Below are positions 51,469-64,000 of a stretch of DNA of 64,000 nucleotides, piece by piece (position 1 is the first letter of the stretch; each line of letters opens with the position of its first letter). Below the pieces are notes generated by a model, which saw only the letters and a list, made by a program, of their open reading frames with translations, did no database searches and was not told the origin of the DNA. The stretch comes from Vespula vulgaris (lineage: Eukaryota > Arthropoda > Insecta > Hymenoptera > Vespidae), in assembly GCF_905475345.1 (NCBI RefSeq), contig NC_066609.1:536001-600000 (forward strand). Direction: 5' to 3'. Position numbers and translations under genes: made by a program.

Positions 51469-52660
51469 CGAGTAGTATGTAAGTATAAAGTGACGACGAC
51501 GATGATGGTAAAAAGAGAGAGAGAGAGAGAGAGAGGGAGATAGAAAGATGCAACAAAATTTCGTTATCGTCCGATCTACTCTAGCACGAAAAGTTTTCTC
51601 TCTCCTCTTTGTGATTTTGCGTTAGCCTTTTTTTCTTTTAACATTTTTTTTTTGGTTTCTTTTCCTTTCTTTACTTTTCAATTTTTTCTTTTTTTTTTTT
51701 TTTGGAGACGCTAAAGTCCTCCTCCTGACATTACCGACTCAAAGTGGGCTGCGTCTCGAATAGATTATCACTCACAACCCCTTCTTTCTTCTCTCCTTTA
51801 TCTTTCTCGTTTTATTTTTATTTACTTATTTATTTTCTTTTCTTTCCTCGTTTATTTCTTCTTTCTGATTTTACTTATTTACTCATTTCAGTTTATTTTC
51901 GATTTTTTTTTCTTTTCTTTTCTTTTCGAATTTCCCGCCGTAACGAGAAGCTCTCCTTTTTTTCTCTCCTTTTTTTTCCAACATGGCTGAGTAAATAAAA
52001 AAATAATCGATCTTCATATTGTCGTGACGTTAAAACATAAAACGATGAAAGTTATAAAAATTGATTTCGATAATGTATTTTATTAAATGACTGATAATAA
52101 ATTCGAATTTTTATATTATTAATCGTTCGATAAAATAAGAAATCGTAACGGGCAGTAACAAGTAGTTTTCTTTGTACGGTCTAATACGGTGTTACGAAGA
52201 AGAAAGAAAAAAAGAGCAGAAACGACGTACGATATGAGCAAGTAGAGATGATCTTGAAAAAAAAAGAATTAAAAAAAAAAAAACGAAAATTGTTAGAGAA
52301 TAGTAAAAGTATTTCCATCGGATTGATACGAATCCAATTGTAAGATTTGTGCATCGCTATATCGCATAATATTATTTCAATATCGTCCAAATTCTCATTA
52401 AACATTTCGTCGATCTAGTTTACGTCGCATTTCGTTATCAGTAATACACATCTCGTACACGTGTATACGTGTAATTGACGTGTATCATTCGCGAGAAATA
52501 TCTATCGGGAGGAAACAATTCGGCGAACGTAAAATAAAGTACGAGTGAAAAACAAAAAACAAAAACAAAAAATAAAAAAAAAAAACGAGGAAAAAGAAGG
52601 AAAGAAAAAAAAACTCGGTCAAAAATATTTTCTGAATTTCGATGCAGGTTCGTTTGGTTT

Positions 52661-52691
<31 letters not shown>

Positions 52692-53428
52692 TTTTAATTT
52701 TTTTTATCTCTTTTTCCTTTTCCCACTCCTACCATAGAGAGAAACAGAGAGAGAGAGAGAGAGAGAGAGACGAATACACTCGCGCGCACACACACACACA
52801 CGCACGATTTTGCGAACTATTGTGAAATACAAAAAAAGAGAGAGATAGAAAGAGGAAATCGATTTTCCTTTTATCATAAGCGATACATCATTTTTTAGTC
52901 GATAAGCTCTATTTCCACCGAGGATCACCATTTTATTTTGTACTTTTTTTTTCTCTCTCTCTCTCTCTCTTTCTCTTTCTCTATTTTTTTACCTTCTCTT
53001 CACATCATTACGTTATATATTGCGCATCTACACATACGTGGATACGTATATCCACACACACACACACATACATATTTATACATACATACATATGTATATA
53101 TGTGTATGTATGTATCTATGTATGTGTCTACGTATGTATATAGTTAGAGGTATATCACGAAGTGGCTTACGCGTTTGAACGCACCGTACTACGGCTTGCA
53201 ACGAAATTAATTTTGCGTGGGCGCGAGTGCAAGTGCAAGCGTGTGTTGTGTTGCATCCGCACGCACGAAAAGCACCTGTCGATTTCGAGAAAGCTTTTTA
53301 AAAAATACTTCGAAATGAAATGGCGAATTCAATTTGGCGCGAATAATAGTATAAACGTATATATCGGCTTCGATTTCGCCAGAAGTGTGTATCCGAATGT
53401 ATGCGTGCTTGCTTGCGTACGTATGTGT

Positions 53429-53464
<36 letters not shown>

Positions 53465-54101
53465 CTTTGTGTGCGAGTGAACGCGCGCTTTTAACGAGCA
53501 AACACGCAGCCGTTTCTGAAAATACATCGTGTAAGCATTTTAATTAAGCTGCACGATGATATCCGATTGGTATCTAACTTCATCGAACACCTATCTCTCT
53601 CTCTCTCTCTCTTTGTCTCTTTATCTGTTTGTCTCCGTTTGTATATATATATCTATCTCTTTCTATAGTTTCTATCTCCTTCATCGAGATATTCCTAGAT
53701 CGACGATTTTTTCTTTGCACGCATTTACACGTTTCTTCCCTCTCAAATCTTCCTTCGTCTTTTTTTTTATTCTCCTCCTCCTCCTCCTCCTTTCGTTCGA
53801 CCGTTCCAATCGTTTCGAAAAAGATAAAAGAGTTAAACAAAATAAAAAAATAAAGGAAAGAAGCAGCAGCAGCAACAACAACAACAACAACGAACAAAAC
53901 GTCGATAAGTATCGAATCGAAACGAATCGAATCGAAGATCGGTTAACCGATTTAGAAGACTCTCTAAAACGTTTTAATACATAGGACGGGGTTGCCTAAG
54001 CATTTCTAATTAAACGTAAAGGGCCGAGACGCCGCAGATAATTAGTTTTACTCGCTTTTCACTCGTTTCCCGGCCGATTACTTTCGAAAGAATTTCGAGT
54101 C

Positions 54102-54134
<33 letters not shown>

Positions 54135-54164
54135 AAGAAAGGAAAAAGAGAAAGAGAGAGAAGG

Positions 54165-54198
54165 AAGGAAGGAAGGAAGGAAGGAAGGAAGGAAGGAA
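54165..54198. repeat. (GGAA)n tetranucleotide repeat
   Basis: About eight GGAA units following a (GA)n tract at 54100-54130. GGAA is the ETS-factor core, but no use is shown. Confidence 0.9.
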
Positions 54199-55618
54199 AA
54201 GGCGCGCCTGGGACGCTGGATAAAACCTGTGAGAGAACTCGGATGAGAAAAACTTTTTGCGCCTCCGACCTACCCCCCATCGTCCTTCTCTCTTCTCCCC
54301 AACACCCTCTTCTCACCCCTTCCACTTCGTCTAGTAGGAGCTACGAAGCGAGCGTTATTAAAAAACAGAACGTTGGGCGGGGTAAAGGAGTAAAAGCAAA
54401 CGAGAGAAAGAAAAAAAAACAATATATACATGTATATATGTATGTATGTATATGTATATGTGTATGTGTGTGTATGTGTGTACGTATAAAAGCAAAAAAC
54501 AAAAATTGAAAAAGAGAAAGAAGAGAGGAAAAAAATAGAGAAAGAGGAATAGAGAAAAAAGAAAAGAAAAGAAAAGAAAATAGAAGAGAAGAGAAGGGAG
54601 GAGGGGACTAGAGTAGAGAAAAAAAATATTATGGAACGAAAAAGGGGAAGGATAGAAAAAAATAGAGAAAGAGAGAGATAGAGGTGGGGGGATGTGTAGT
54701 AGAGTATTCTTTTTCCACGGATACGTGCGCACGCTTACGCACACTGTTTTATTCCAAGTAGAAACTTAAAAATAACTTTCATTGTAAAATCAAGTAGAAG
54801 GGAAGTTGTTAACGACGAGTAAACACATGGGGTTTGTGGGGGAAGGGGATGAGATGTAGTAGGAAGACAGACAGAGAGAGAGAGAGAGAGAAAGAGAGAA
54901 AGGGGTTAAGCGAAGGGTCGTGCGAATACGCGCGATAACTTGGTTCTCTCGGTTGGACTCGGAGGATGCGTATACGTGCTAGAATGAAACAGACAGAGAC
55001 AAAAAGATGGATGGATGGATGGATGGATGGATAGATAGATAGGTAGATAGAGAGAGAGAAAGAAAGAGAGAATGCTACTGCCAGTGATAGAACAGTACGG
55101 CTGTGAGTTGCGAAGCGGAATGAGAGGGGAGAAGTTCTAGAGAATCTATCCCTCTCTCTCTCTCTCTCTCTCTCTTTATCCGTCTATCCATCTCCATCTT
55201 CGTCTCTCTTTCTCTTACACCCTCGTTCAATCGACGGCGGCAGGCTGCATAGCCTTCGACGGTTAAGGGACGTATACAAAAGTATGATAAAGGGGGATGA
55301 GTGGGAGGTGACGGATCGCGGAAGGGGTGTTCTCGGTGGCAACGTTGCCGCCGACGCCACCGACGCTGACGCCGCCGTCGTTGAAGGCTAGTATGGTGGG
55401 GGGGACGACGGTGGTGGTGCCGCTGCTAACGGCTGAAGAGAAAAGGGGTTGTTTGAGAGCATCGACGAGCAGACGAGGCCACTTGCCTTCGCTCCGATCC
55501 CCTTACACGCCTGGTTCAACCCTTCCCGCACCCATCTTCTCCACCCCATTCAACCCCTCCGCACCTCTCCTCGTCTCCTCCTTCACCTCCTCGCTCTCCA
55601 CTCTTCTTCTTGCTCGGC

Positions 55619-55626
55619 TGACGTCA
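55619..55626. promoter_or_regulatory. Palindromic CRE
   Basis: TGACGTCA at the end of a pyrimidine-rich GC-rich island (55240-55625). Confidence 0.3.
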
Positions 55627-56167
55627 TCGGACGGCACACACTATTAAACGAATAATGCAAATTGATTTTGCGATTGCCGGCTTTCCAAAGGCCGCCATCG
55701 TCCCCCTCTCACTCTCCTTCATCCCTCGTCCTTCTCTTACTCTTGCTCCTACTCCTACTTCTACTTCTACTTCTCCTTCTCCTTCTCTTTCTCTTCTACG
55801 GAAAACTATACAAAACCGTCCTATCCCAAACCCACCACCGATCCTTTTCTACATCTGTCGATAAACGTATTATACGTACTTCACCTTTATACGCTCTTCT
55901 TAGCCACATTGCTATTACGTATATCATTCTATGACGGGTCAACTCTTGAGAAGGATGCGTTCTCGTTTGGATTGTGAATATTGTTGGATTTATTAGAAGG
56001 GATGGACGGATGGACAGACTTATGGATGGATGGATGGATGGATGGTTGAGGCTCTTCTTGTTTTCTTTTAGTTTTGTTTTCTTTACTTTTGCGTTCTTTC
56101 TTTTCTCATTTTACTTTTTATTTCCCTTTCCGCGTTCTCGACGAGAATATTTTCGACGACGTTACAC

Positions 56168-56212
<45 letters not shown>

Positions 56213-56447
56213 AAGAGAGAGAGGGAGGTTTCCTTTTTTCGTTTTTGTTTTTATTATTTAATTTTTCTTTTTCTTTTTTTTTTTTTGATCCTTCTCTCTT
56301 CTCTCCGTCTCCTCCTCCTTTATCTTTATTTTACTATGTAAATCACAATCGAGCGTACCAACGTTCGTTAGCGATGAGTAAGGTACATAACTCTACGTCC
56401 TATCGATTTTAGTTCATACGGCTGACATAGTTGCTCGAAGAGAGACA

Positions 56448-56478
<31 letters not shown>

Positions 56479-57747
56479 CCTCCTCCTGCATAATTTCGTT
56501 CCTCAGCGCTTGAGAATCCGTTCGAGCATAAATCCGATCGATCTGTACATTCCGATCGGTTTGCGGAAATTATTTTTAATTCTCTTATCACGCATCAGGA
56601 TTTTCTTTTTCTTTTTCTTCTTCCTTTTCTTTTTCTTTTCTCCCTTTTTTCTGTTTCCTCCTTTCTATATTTCTTCTTCAATTTCTTCCTCCTTCTTTCT
56701 TTTTCCTTAAATCTTTTTTCTCTTCTTTTTCTTATTTTTTTTTCTTTGTCGATCTTTCCTTCTCCCCTCCCCCCTCCCCTCCCCTCTCCTTTTCTCAATT
56801 TTTTAATTTTTCTTCTTTACTTTTATTTTCACTTTGTTTCTTTTTTTTCCCCCCCAATCCTCGAGACTTCTCTGGCACGATCGCGAGATCGTTTACTGCG
56901 AGTAAAAGAAAATTGCTTCAAATATAGATACTTGAAATAAATGAATATGTAATAAGAAGTAATTTAAAAATGAAAAATACTTCCAAAAGCACTTGGAATT
57001 AAAAAAAAAAGATAATGAAAAGAGGAAAGAAGGGAAAGGAAAAAGAAAAGAAGAAGAAGAATGCCGGTCTAAAGTTCTCGGTTTTTCTTTTCTTCCTTCC
57101 TTTCTTTTTTTTATATTCTTTTCTTTTGTACGGAATATTTCGAGCGACGTGTAAGACGAAGATCAAATTAAGACAAAATTTAAAATGAAATTTGAGTCGT
57201 AAGCGCGAGCGCGAGCGCGTCCGTTTAACGGGCTAACTATAAGCATTGAAAAGAAGCCTTACTGCAAGTTCTCACGTAGAATTGAAGGTCGCCTTGTAAA
57301 TTATACGTTACGATGTGAAAGAAAATTTCTTACAAAAAAAAAGAAAAAAAAAAAAAGAAAAAAGAAAGAAAAAATCGACCGAAAAACGTTTCGTCGAGCT
57401 CCATTTAATCTCCCCTTACCCCACTTCTCTCTCTCTCTAGAGTTACAATTTTTAAAATACAAAAATAAAATCCAACGAATGGTCGTTAAATAATTCAAGC
57501 ATTATACCACCCTTCATATTTCGGTGTCCAATCCGTTGGATAAAAATTCATTAAAAACTCAGTCATGAAATTTGTAATATCCAGGCATAACAAATTCCAA
57601 TTTGTAATTAGCAATCTTCGCAGTAACGTCGTGTTTCCTTTTTTTTATTTGACTACTTCTTTCTCTCATTTTTTTCTGTTTGTTTGTTTGGTTTATTCTT
57701 TTTCTCTCTTTCTTTCTTTTTTATTTATTTCCGGCACGTTAATCAAC

Positions 57748-57815
57748 GCAATAGTAGTAGTAGTAGTAGTAGCAGTAGTAGTAGTAGTAGTAGTAGTAGG
57801 AGTACTAGTAATAGT
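57748..57815. repeat. (TAG)n trinucleotide repeat
   Basis: About twenty TAG triplets with a few substitutions. Confidence 0.9.
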
Positions 57816-57990
57816 ATCAGTGTAGTAGCCGTTTATTAATCGTTTTGGAAGGATACCCAGCTCCTTTCATCGTAATCTACGGAAATGCGAGCGATACGGG
57901 AGATCTCTCTATCTCCCTCTCTCTTTCTCTCTCCCCCTTGAAAAAACACGTTTCAACGCAACTAATTAGCTGCTTAAACGTACGCGAAAG

Positions 57991-58021
<31 letters not shown>

Positions 58022-58488
58022 TATCAAAGAACATATGAAACGTGTTTCCTCGATGAAAATGAAATGAATTCGGAGAGGTGCGTAAAAAATTAACAAAAAA
58101 TAAAAGAAAAAGAAAAAAAGAAAGAAAAAAAATTTTTTAATCTCCCAAAAAAGAAAAAGAAAAAGAAAAAGAAATAAATTTTAATAGTAATAATAATCTT
58201 GAAGAATAATCATCTTATTAATTCATCTTATTAATTCATCAATACGATCAATACGATCACTCCGTCGAAGATCGTCGACGCAATCTCGTGACACCGATGA
58301 CGCAATTACGGTTTCGAGTCGTCGAACGTTACTTGAAACTCTCGAATGTATGCTCTGTCTCTCTCTATCTATCTATCTGTCTATCTATCTCTATCTTTAT
58401 CTCTCTCTTTTGCATGAGTAGTTCGATGAAAATGTATCGTGCAATGGTCACACTTGGACGTCTCTCGTTTCTCGTTAAATATCTCTTT

Positions 58489-58522
<34 letters not shown>

Positions 58523-59185
58523 CTATCTTTTTCTCTCTTTCTATCTTCTGATAGGATCGAAACGTATAGCAAAAGAATTAGAGCACAGTTAAAACCAGAC
58601 TATATATATATATACATATATGTATATATATATATACATACACGTACATGTATAATTTATATCTGTGAACTCAAAGAGTTATCTTTACGCACGGTAATCA
58701 GATTTCTCTATGGCTTACTTTTTCTTTTTTTCTACTTCTTCTTCTTCTTCTTCTTTCATTTTTCTTTTCTTTTGTCTTCTTTATTCTTTTCAACGAGTCC
58801 TGTTTAATAACGTAGAAATCATCGGACGAATTAATTGCTTTATTTATCACGTACCTCGCATTCTCTTTCTCTCTTTTTCTTTTTTTTAATTTTCTTCCTT
58901 TCTTTCTTTTTCGTTATATTCTCAACCACCACCCCTCGCCACCTCACCTCACCTCACACTACACCGTCTAACCACCCATAACCTTAACTTCACCTACTCA
59001 TCTCTCATTCGATGAATAACGAGTAAACATCCGCAATTAGATACACGATCGCTTTGGAGAATTAAACCTTGTCTCGTTTAATTGCTATGAACGAACAAAG
59101 ATGAGAGGGATTATAGAAATAAGAGAAGGGGTGTGAAAGGGAAAGGAGGGTGAAAAGCAAAAAGACGTGTATTCGCCTAACGACG

Positions 59186-59262
59186 ATGATGGCGACGACG
59201 ATGGCGATGGCGATAGCGATGGCGATGGCGATGGCTATGGCTATGGCGACAGCAATGGCGAC
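59186..59262. repeat. (GGCGAT)n hexanucleotide repeat
   Basis: About twelve GGCGAT-type hexamers with GGCTAT and AGCGAT variants. On the reverse strand it reads as an Ile-Ala repeat, which is not taken as coding. Confidence 0.9.
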
Positions 59263-60252
59263 GACGCTTGTTATTTGAAAAAAGAACAAGGAAAAAAATA
59301 GAGAGAGAGAGAGAGTAGATAAAAAAGTAAATTTCTTTCCAATCAAACTTCGCCTCGCTTCTTCCCCATTTTTTTTTTCACCCTTTTTATTTTCTCTTCG
59401 AACGATTCTACAGATTTTTCAAAAAAAGAAAAAAGATCGAGGAGATCGAAAAAGAAAAGGAAAGAAAGGAAATCGAAAAGGAAAGAAAGAAAAAGAAGAA
59501 ATGAAGGAGTCGAGTAAAACGTAGAGTGGTTAATGAATTTCGATGAAGACCGATTGTTTCGTTCGTTTCTTTCTCGTTGAAAAAATTTTCGAGTTGAGTT
59601 GTTATTGTTGTGACTATGTTGGTGGTGGCGTCTAACGTCTATCGTGAAATGCCTCCTCTAATCAAAATTCTATTTCGCGAAAGCGATAAGATAGGTCGCC
59701 GCGATAACGCTCGAAACGAAGCTCGTATACACGTATATGTGCTTTTTTTTTCTTTTTATTTTTCCTTTTTTTTCCCTCTTTTTCTTCTTTTTTTAATCTT
59801 TTTCTTTTTCTTTATCTAGTCGTGAAAAAAAATACAATTTTCTGTTATTTGTATTTTTCTTTTATTTTCGTTTTTCTTTTTCCTTCTGCTTCATTTTTTT
59901 TTCCTCGATAAACGTAGAAAAGACCTTTACATAATTTCTTTCTTATGACTAATATTCTGTATATGTCCTATGTATATAATTCTTATAGACAGATATACAT
60001 ATAATATATGTGTGTGTATATATATGTATGTGTGTGTATATATATATATATATATATGCATGTATTTCTTATGGCTTTCTTATGATTAATAAATCACTCT
60101 ATATTCGCGACAGCGTGACGCGGTCATGTAATACCGCTTACAGATTTTCTTCTTTTCATTTTATTTCTTTTTTATATTTGTAAGGACTTTCTCTATTTAT
60201 TTATTTATACGAAATTATTGGATTCATAATATCAAATTTGTTCTACACACAC

Positions 60253-60288
<36 letters not shown>

Positions 60289-61840
60289 CATGTTATTTAT
60301 GATTTAAAAAAAATATTTGATACTCAAAAAAAAAAGAAAAAAAAAGGAAAAAGTGTAAAAAGTTCGTACGCTGCGACGAGTTTTACGTCTCAATGACTTA
60401 GTAGAGCACGCGCGCGCTTGCAGTATCTGTAAAATTTGAAAAGTTCCCGCGCTTTTTTTTTTACTTTTTGTTATTCCTCTTTCTCTCTTTTTTTTTTTTT
60501 ATTAACGTGTCAGACGAATTTTTGATTTCGACTTCTGAGGATTTTCAATGTTTTCTCTTTCGGTTTGAAGTATGTACTTACGTTAAAGGCGTCTCTCTCT
60601 CTCTCTCTCTGTTTCTCTTTCTCTTGGCGAATCGATCGTACTTTCGCTTCTTCCCTCTTCCTTTCTATAGGGCTTCGACTTCTCTTCCTACCCTTTCCCC
60701 CACCACTTTTTCCCTTCCTCTTTCTCTCTCGCACGTTCGCATGCTCGTTCACTCGCTCTTTATCTATCGTTCCACCACTTACGGTTTTGCGCGCGAGAGT
60801 CAAGAGTCTCGAATCTAAAGAGAGAGAGAGAGAGAAAGAGAGAGAGTCTCGAAAGTTTTTGTCCTTTTTGTGAAGTCAACGACGGGAAAAAGAAATTTTA
60901 AAAATCGAATGAAAGAAATTTTCGAAACAGATCTCTCCTTCTCTTTCTCTCTTACACATTTTTTTCTTACTCTTAATCTTTGTGTTTCACGTTGCATTTC
61001 GTTCGATTACAAATTCGATACGTAAGATCAAACGGGTGTTTCTTTCTTTTTTTTCTTTTTCAACGTCCCGTTTTTCTACCCTTCCGCGCAGTAATCATCC
61101 AATTAATACGAATTTAAATTGATACGATATTTTAATTAATAATGCGATCGATTTAAATATTAGATACGAGAACTCTAATACGAAGAAACGTTAGATATAT
61201 CTTACGTATATATGCGCACGTGTGTGGGTAGTACAATAATGTATATTTAAACGAACGTAAAACTAACTAATATATCTATAGAAAATACATATATAAAATC
61301 GAATGAAATTCTCCGTTGTCCGCGCTGAAATCCTACTCACGACTACCCGACGCATCCCTTTTTCTTCCTCTCTCTCTCTCTCTCTATCTTCCTTCCTCTC
61401 TCCGTCTCTCTCCCCCTCTCTCATTTTCCTTTTTTTTAATTATTATTTTTTTCCGCTACCCGCCGTCCGTAACTCGGCTCGTCCGCGTCCGCGTCGGTGG
61501 TGGCAAGTCTCTCGAAAACGACGAAAGGATCGATCCGTCTCGGTCCTCACCCTCCTTGCCCTCCCCCATCGTCCCCTCGAAAGAAAAAGAGAGAAAAGAA
61601 GGAAAAAGGAAAAGAAAAAGAAAAATGAAAGAAGGAGGGAAAAAAGGGAAGAAGAGAGACAGAGAGAAAAAATACGAGACAGAGCGAGATAGAGCAAGAG
61701 AGACAGAGAGAGAGAGAGAGGCAGGAGAATCGAATAAAAAGGAAGAAAAAAAAGTATGTACGGTCGGGAGAGGGTGGTGAGCGAGCCAGAGAGCGAGAGA
61801 GCGAGAGAGCGAGCACGTTCCAAGGCGGTTAAGGGGAAGA

Positions 61841-62119
61841 GTCGACGACGACTACGACGACTACGACGACTACGACGACGGTGGCGGTGGCGGTGGCAGC
61901 GACAACGGTGGTAGCAGTAGCGGGGTGGGGAAAGGAGTGAGTGGGACGTGGGGGGAGGTGGAGTTGCTGGTCAGGGAGGTAGAAGAGGAAGGCGGCAGCG
62001 GCGGCGGCGGCGGCGGCGGCAGCAGCAGCGGCGGTCCTTCGAACCGCACGGGCAAGATGGATTCCCGCCGCGAACTTCGAGCGGACCTTAACTCGCGAAA
62101 AATGTCAAAGCGAGTATAA
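61841..62119 (+). other. Open frame with Asp/Tyr and Gly runs, coding status unclear
   Basis: The frame is open for over 90 codons and moves from DDYDDYDD through a Gly-rich stretch to non-repetitive sequence (EVELLVREVEEE, then MDSRRELRADLNSRKMSKRV) before a TAA. It has no early ATG. The non-repetitive tail makes it more protein-like than neighbouring frames, but the start is triplet repeat and the opposite strand is open too. Confidence 0.2.
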
Positions 62120-62138
62120 GAAGAATGGGTTGTTGGCT

Positions 62139-62180
<42 letters not shown>

Positions 62181-62368
62181 AAGGTGGGAGGGAAGGGAGA
62201 GTAGGGTGCCGGTCTCGACGCAGAAGTGGGAATTTGGCGGGTGGGAGGAGAGAGGGGTGGGAGACGGTCGGAGAGGGTGAGAGGGGTAGGAAAGGGGAGA
62301 TATCCTCCGCGTCTCTCGCGGCGCAGGATTTATACGTACACATTTATAGGTACACGTTTATACGATCG

Positions 62369-62413
<45 letters not shown>
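62369..62413. repeat. (TA)n microsatellite
   Basis: An uninterrupted TA run of about 44 bases between GC-rich islands. Confidence 0.95.
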
Positions 62414-62416
<3 letters not shown>

Positions 62417-63239
62417 GTAGTACACAGACGTATAAACACGTGCATAAGCCACGCTTCTTCTGGAAGAAGAGAAATAATCGAGCGCGTGTTTAAGGTCCAA
62501 TAGAGTTAATAGGGAGGAGGGAGTACAACGGAGGCAGAGGTGAGAGCGAGAGCATGCGACTAGGTAGATAGGTAGGTAGGTAGGTTGGTAAGAGGGGAAG
62601 GGTGAACGTGCGCCGTGCGGAGGAACGGAGGAAGGCGGAGGAAGGTTGGTTGTCAAAACAGGGTTTGCAAGACGCCACGAGAAACGTTCGTATTTATGGC
62701 ACTATTTCCGCCGCTTCTACAACGTATCCCCTATATCTCTTTCTCTTTCTTTTTTCTATTTCTCTCTCTCTCTCTCTCTCTCATTCCCCTCTTCAAAACG
62801 GCAGACGGTAGTCAAGCCCCCTTCTTGCCTTTTTCTTTCTTTCTATCTATCTTTTTTCTTTTTCCTTGTCTTTTTTCCCTTTCCTTTTCTTTTTCTCTTT
62901 TTCTTTTCCCTTTTTCCTTCCCCCGCGCGTAGAAAGAAAGAGAGAGATAGAGGCGCGCCACGTTGCTTCCCAGAGTGCGCGCCGCGTCGTCGTTTTTTTC
63001 CTCTATCTCTCCTGTCGTATATACTTGTACCTATGTATGTTGCATTATACACACACACATACATACATATATAAATGCATACACACATATATATATATTG
63101 CATGGACAGGACTTGGCCGTCTTCGGTCGTACCCCTCCAACTCCTACGCCATATCCCCACCACATTTCTTCGCGAGATCGTCTTCCCCTTCAGTGTTATC
63201 CCCACTACCACCACCCAACACTATCCATCGCGGAAGCTA

Positions 63240-63320
63240 CGACGACGACTACGACGACTACGACGACTACTACGACGACGACGACGACGACGACGGTGAC
63301 TACGACTACGACGAACGACG
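63240..63320. repeat. (GAC/TAC)n trinucleotide repeat
   Basis: About 25 ACG-type triplets, in a GC-rich island. Confidence 0.85.
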
Positions 63321-63805
63321 ACGGCGGCGATGGCAACGGTGGTACTTCCCCCACCCCACGGTCGACGGCGGCACCACCGCCACGGCGCCACTTTAATGTT
63401 ACATTAATAAAAAGCAACAATCAATATCTCTTCTCTCTTCCCTGTAAAAAATTTTAATCTATAACAGAGAGAATTCTCTCTCTAACGCCCTTCCCCTACC
63501 CCTCCATTTACCCCCTCCCCCTAGTCCCCCATTACTCTTCCTCTTCCTACTCCACCGTCTCTTCTCCCTCGTCTTTCCTCCTACTATGGAGTTTCCTTCC
63601 TCTCTCTCCCTTTATTACTCCTACTACTGTCGTTGCTGCTGTTGCTATTGCTGTTGCTGTTGCTGTTGCTGTTGCGTCGTCGTTGTTGTCTACAACGTCC
63701 TCGCTCTTTCTGGCTTCTCTCGAGGAAAGCACTGCTGCTCCGATGCGGCGTTCAGTATCGTGTCGAGGTGCTGTGGGTGCCGCTTGCTGTTTGTGTGAGC
63801 TAAAG

Positions 63806-63810
63806 AGGGT

Positions 63811-63852
<42 letters not shown>
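63806..63852. repeat. (GA)n microsatellite
   Basis: About 45 bases of GA dinucleotide close to the right edge. Confidence 0.95.
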
Positions 63853-63856
<4 letters not shown>

Positions 63857-64000
63857 AGGTGAATAGACCTCGTGTCTTTTTCATTCGTTCTCGCGCCTTT
63901 GCGCGAGGCGCCGCTTGGCCCTACGTTGTACCATCCAATTACGCGAGGCCCCTTCTGCCAGCCCTTCTCCCCACCCCTTTTATATTTTCCCCTTTGACGA

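Larger units (their letters stand above)
34902..64000. other. Microsatellite-dense, gene-poor region with GC-rich islands
   Basis: Dozens of (GA)n or (CT)n runs of 20-45 bases occur, often about one per kilobase, with (CGA/CGT)n, (TAC)n, tetramer and (AT)n tracts. Open frames are translations of these repeats (Ser-Leu, Arg-Glu, Phe, His or Asp runs) and are not taken as genes. Non-repetitive GC-rich islands lie at about 39480-39870, 40930-41550, 41930-42150, 55240-55660, 61450-62110 and 62930-63400. The pattern suits long first introns and 5' regions of large + strand genes, but no gene can be assembled. Confidence 0.55.

Noticed and set aside
55327..55647. A 106-codon Pro/Ser/Thr-rich frame with non-repetitive stretches
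   Set aside because: No ATG start (opens with a non-ATG codon), pyrimidine-rich strand bias explains the composition, and an overlapping frame is also open. Not supportable as a gene.
1..64000. CRISPR array, prophage, insertion sequence or bacterial operon
   Set aside because: No spaced direct repeats of CRISPR type exist, and the intron-rich gene structure is that of an animal genome.

Overview
This is a window of animal nuclear DNA, almost certainly from an insect. The genes have many short introns with GT..AG borders, there is no operon structure, and AT-rich non-coding DNA is filled with microsatellites. I favour a hymenopteran (wasp, bee or ant), but that rests on overall character and not on a marker. 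A condensin II G2 subunit is present, which argues against Drosophila, where CAP-G2 has been reported missing.

Three genes can be read exon by exon. (1) About 5.2-19.2 kb, + strand: a ReepA/REEP1-4-type ER-shaping protein with the TB2/DP1/HVA22 domain. It has an unusual long N-terminus, two possible C-termini (a 438-codon acidic/Ser-rich exon or a 19-residue basic exon), and a large intron that holds an unexplained ORF and two families of degenerate tandem repeat. (2) 21.3-26.6 kb, + strand: condensin-2 subunit G2 (NCAPG2), 16 coding exons, about 1,119 aa, with an E2F-like site upstream. (3) 26.95-31.03 kb, - strand: COG7, a subunit of the conserved oligomeric Golgi complex, 11 coding exons, 750 aa. 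Its initiator ATG is the last codon of exon 1. NCAPG2 and COG7 converge tail to tail, 374 bp apart.

From 31 kb to the right edge the sequence changes. It becomes a 33-kb stretch very rich in (GA)n/(CT)n, (CGA/CGT)n and tetranucleotide repeats with islands of higher GC, and no long convincing coding region. Two or three small exon-like pieces with good splice borders (33.46, 34.74 and perhaps 37.03 kb), and a possible first exon ending at 41.55 kb, suggest one or more large + strand genes whose bodies I cannot assemble here. A foldback/MITE-like element pair lies at 48.39-49.19 kb.

The three identified genes are housekeeping genes with separate roles: ER membrane shaping, chromosome condensation and intra-Golgi tethering. 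No pathway links them. I see no tRNA, rRNA, CRISPR array, virus or toxin gene. I did not find a clear new multi-gene system. The most interesting items are the unusual REEP isoform architecture, the intronic ORF, the degenerate repeat families and the foldback element.
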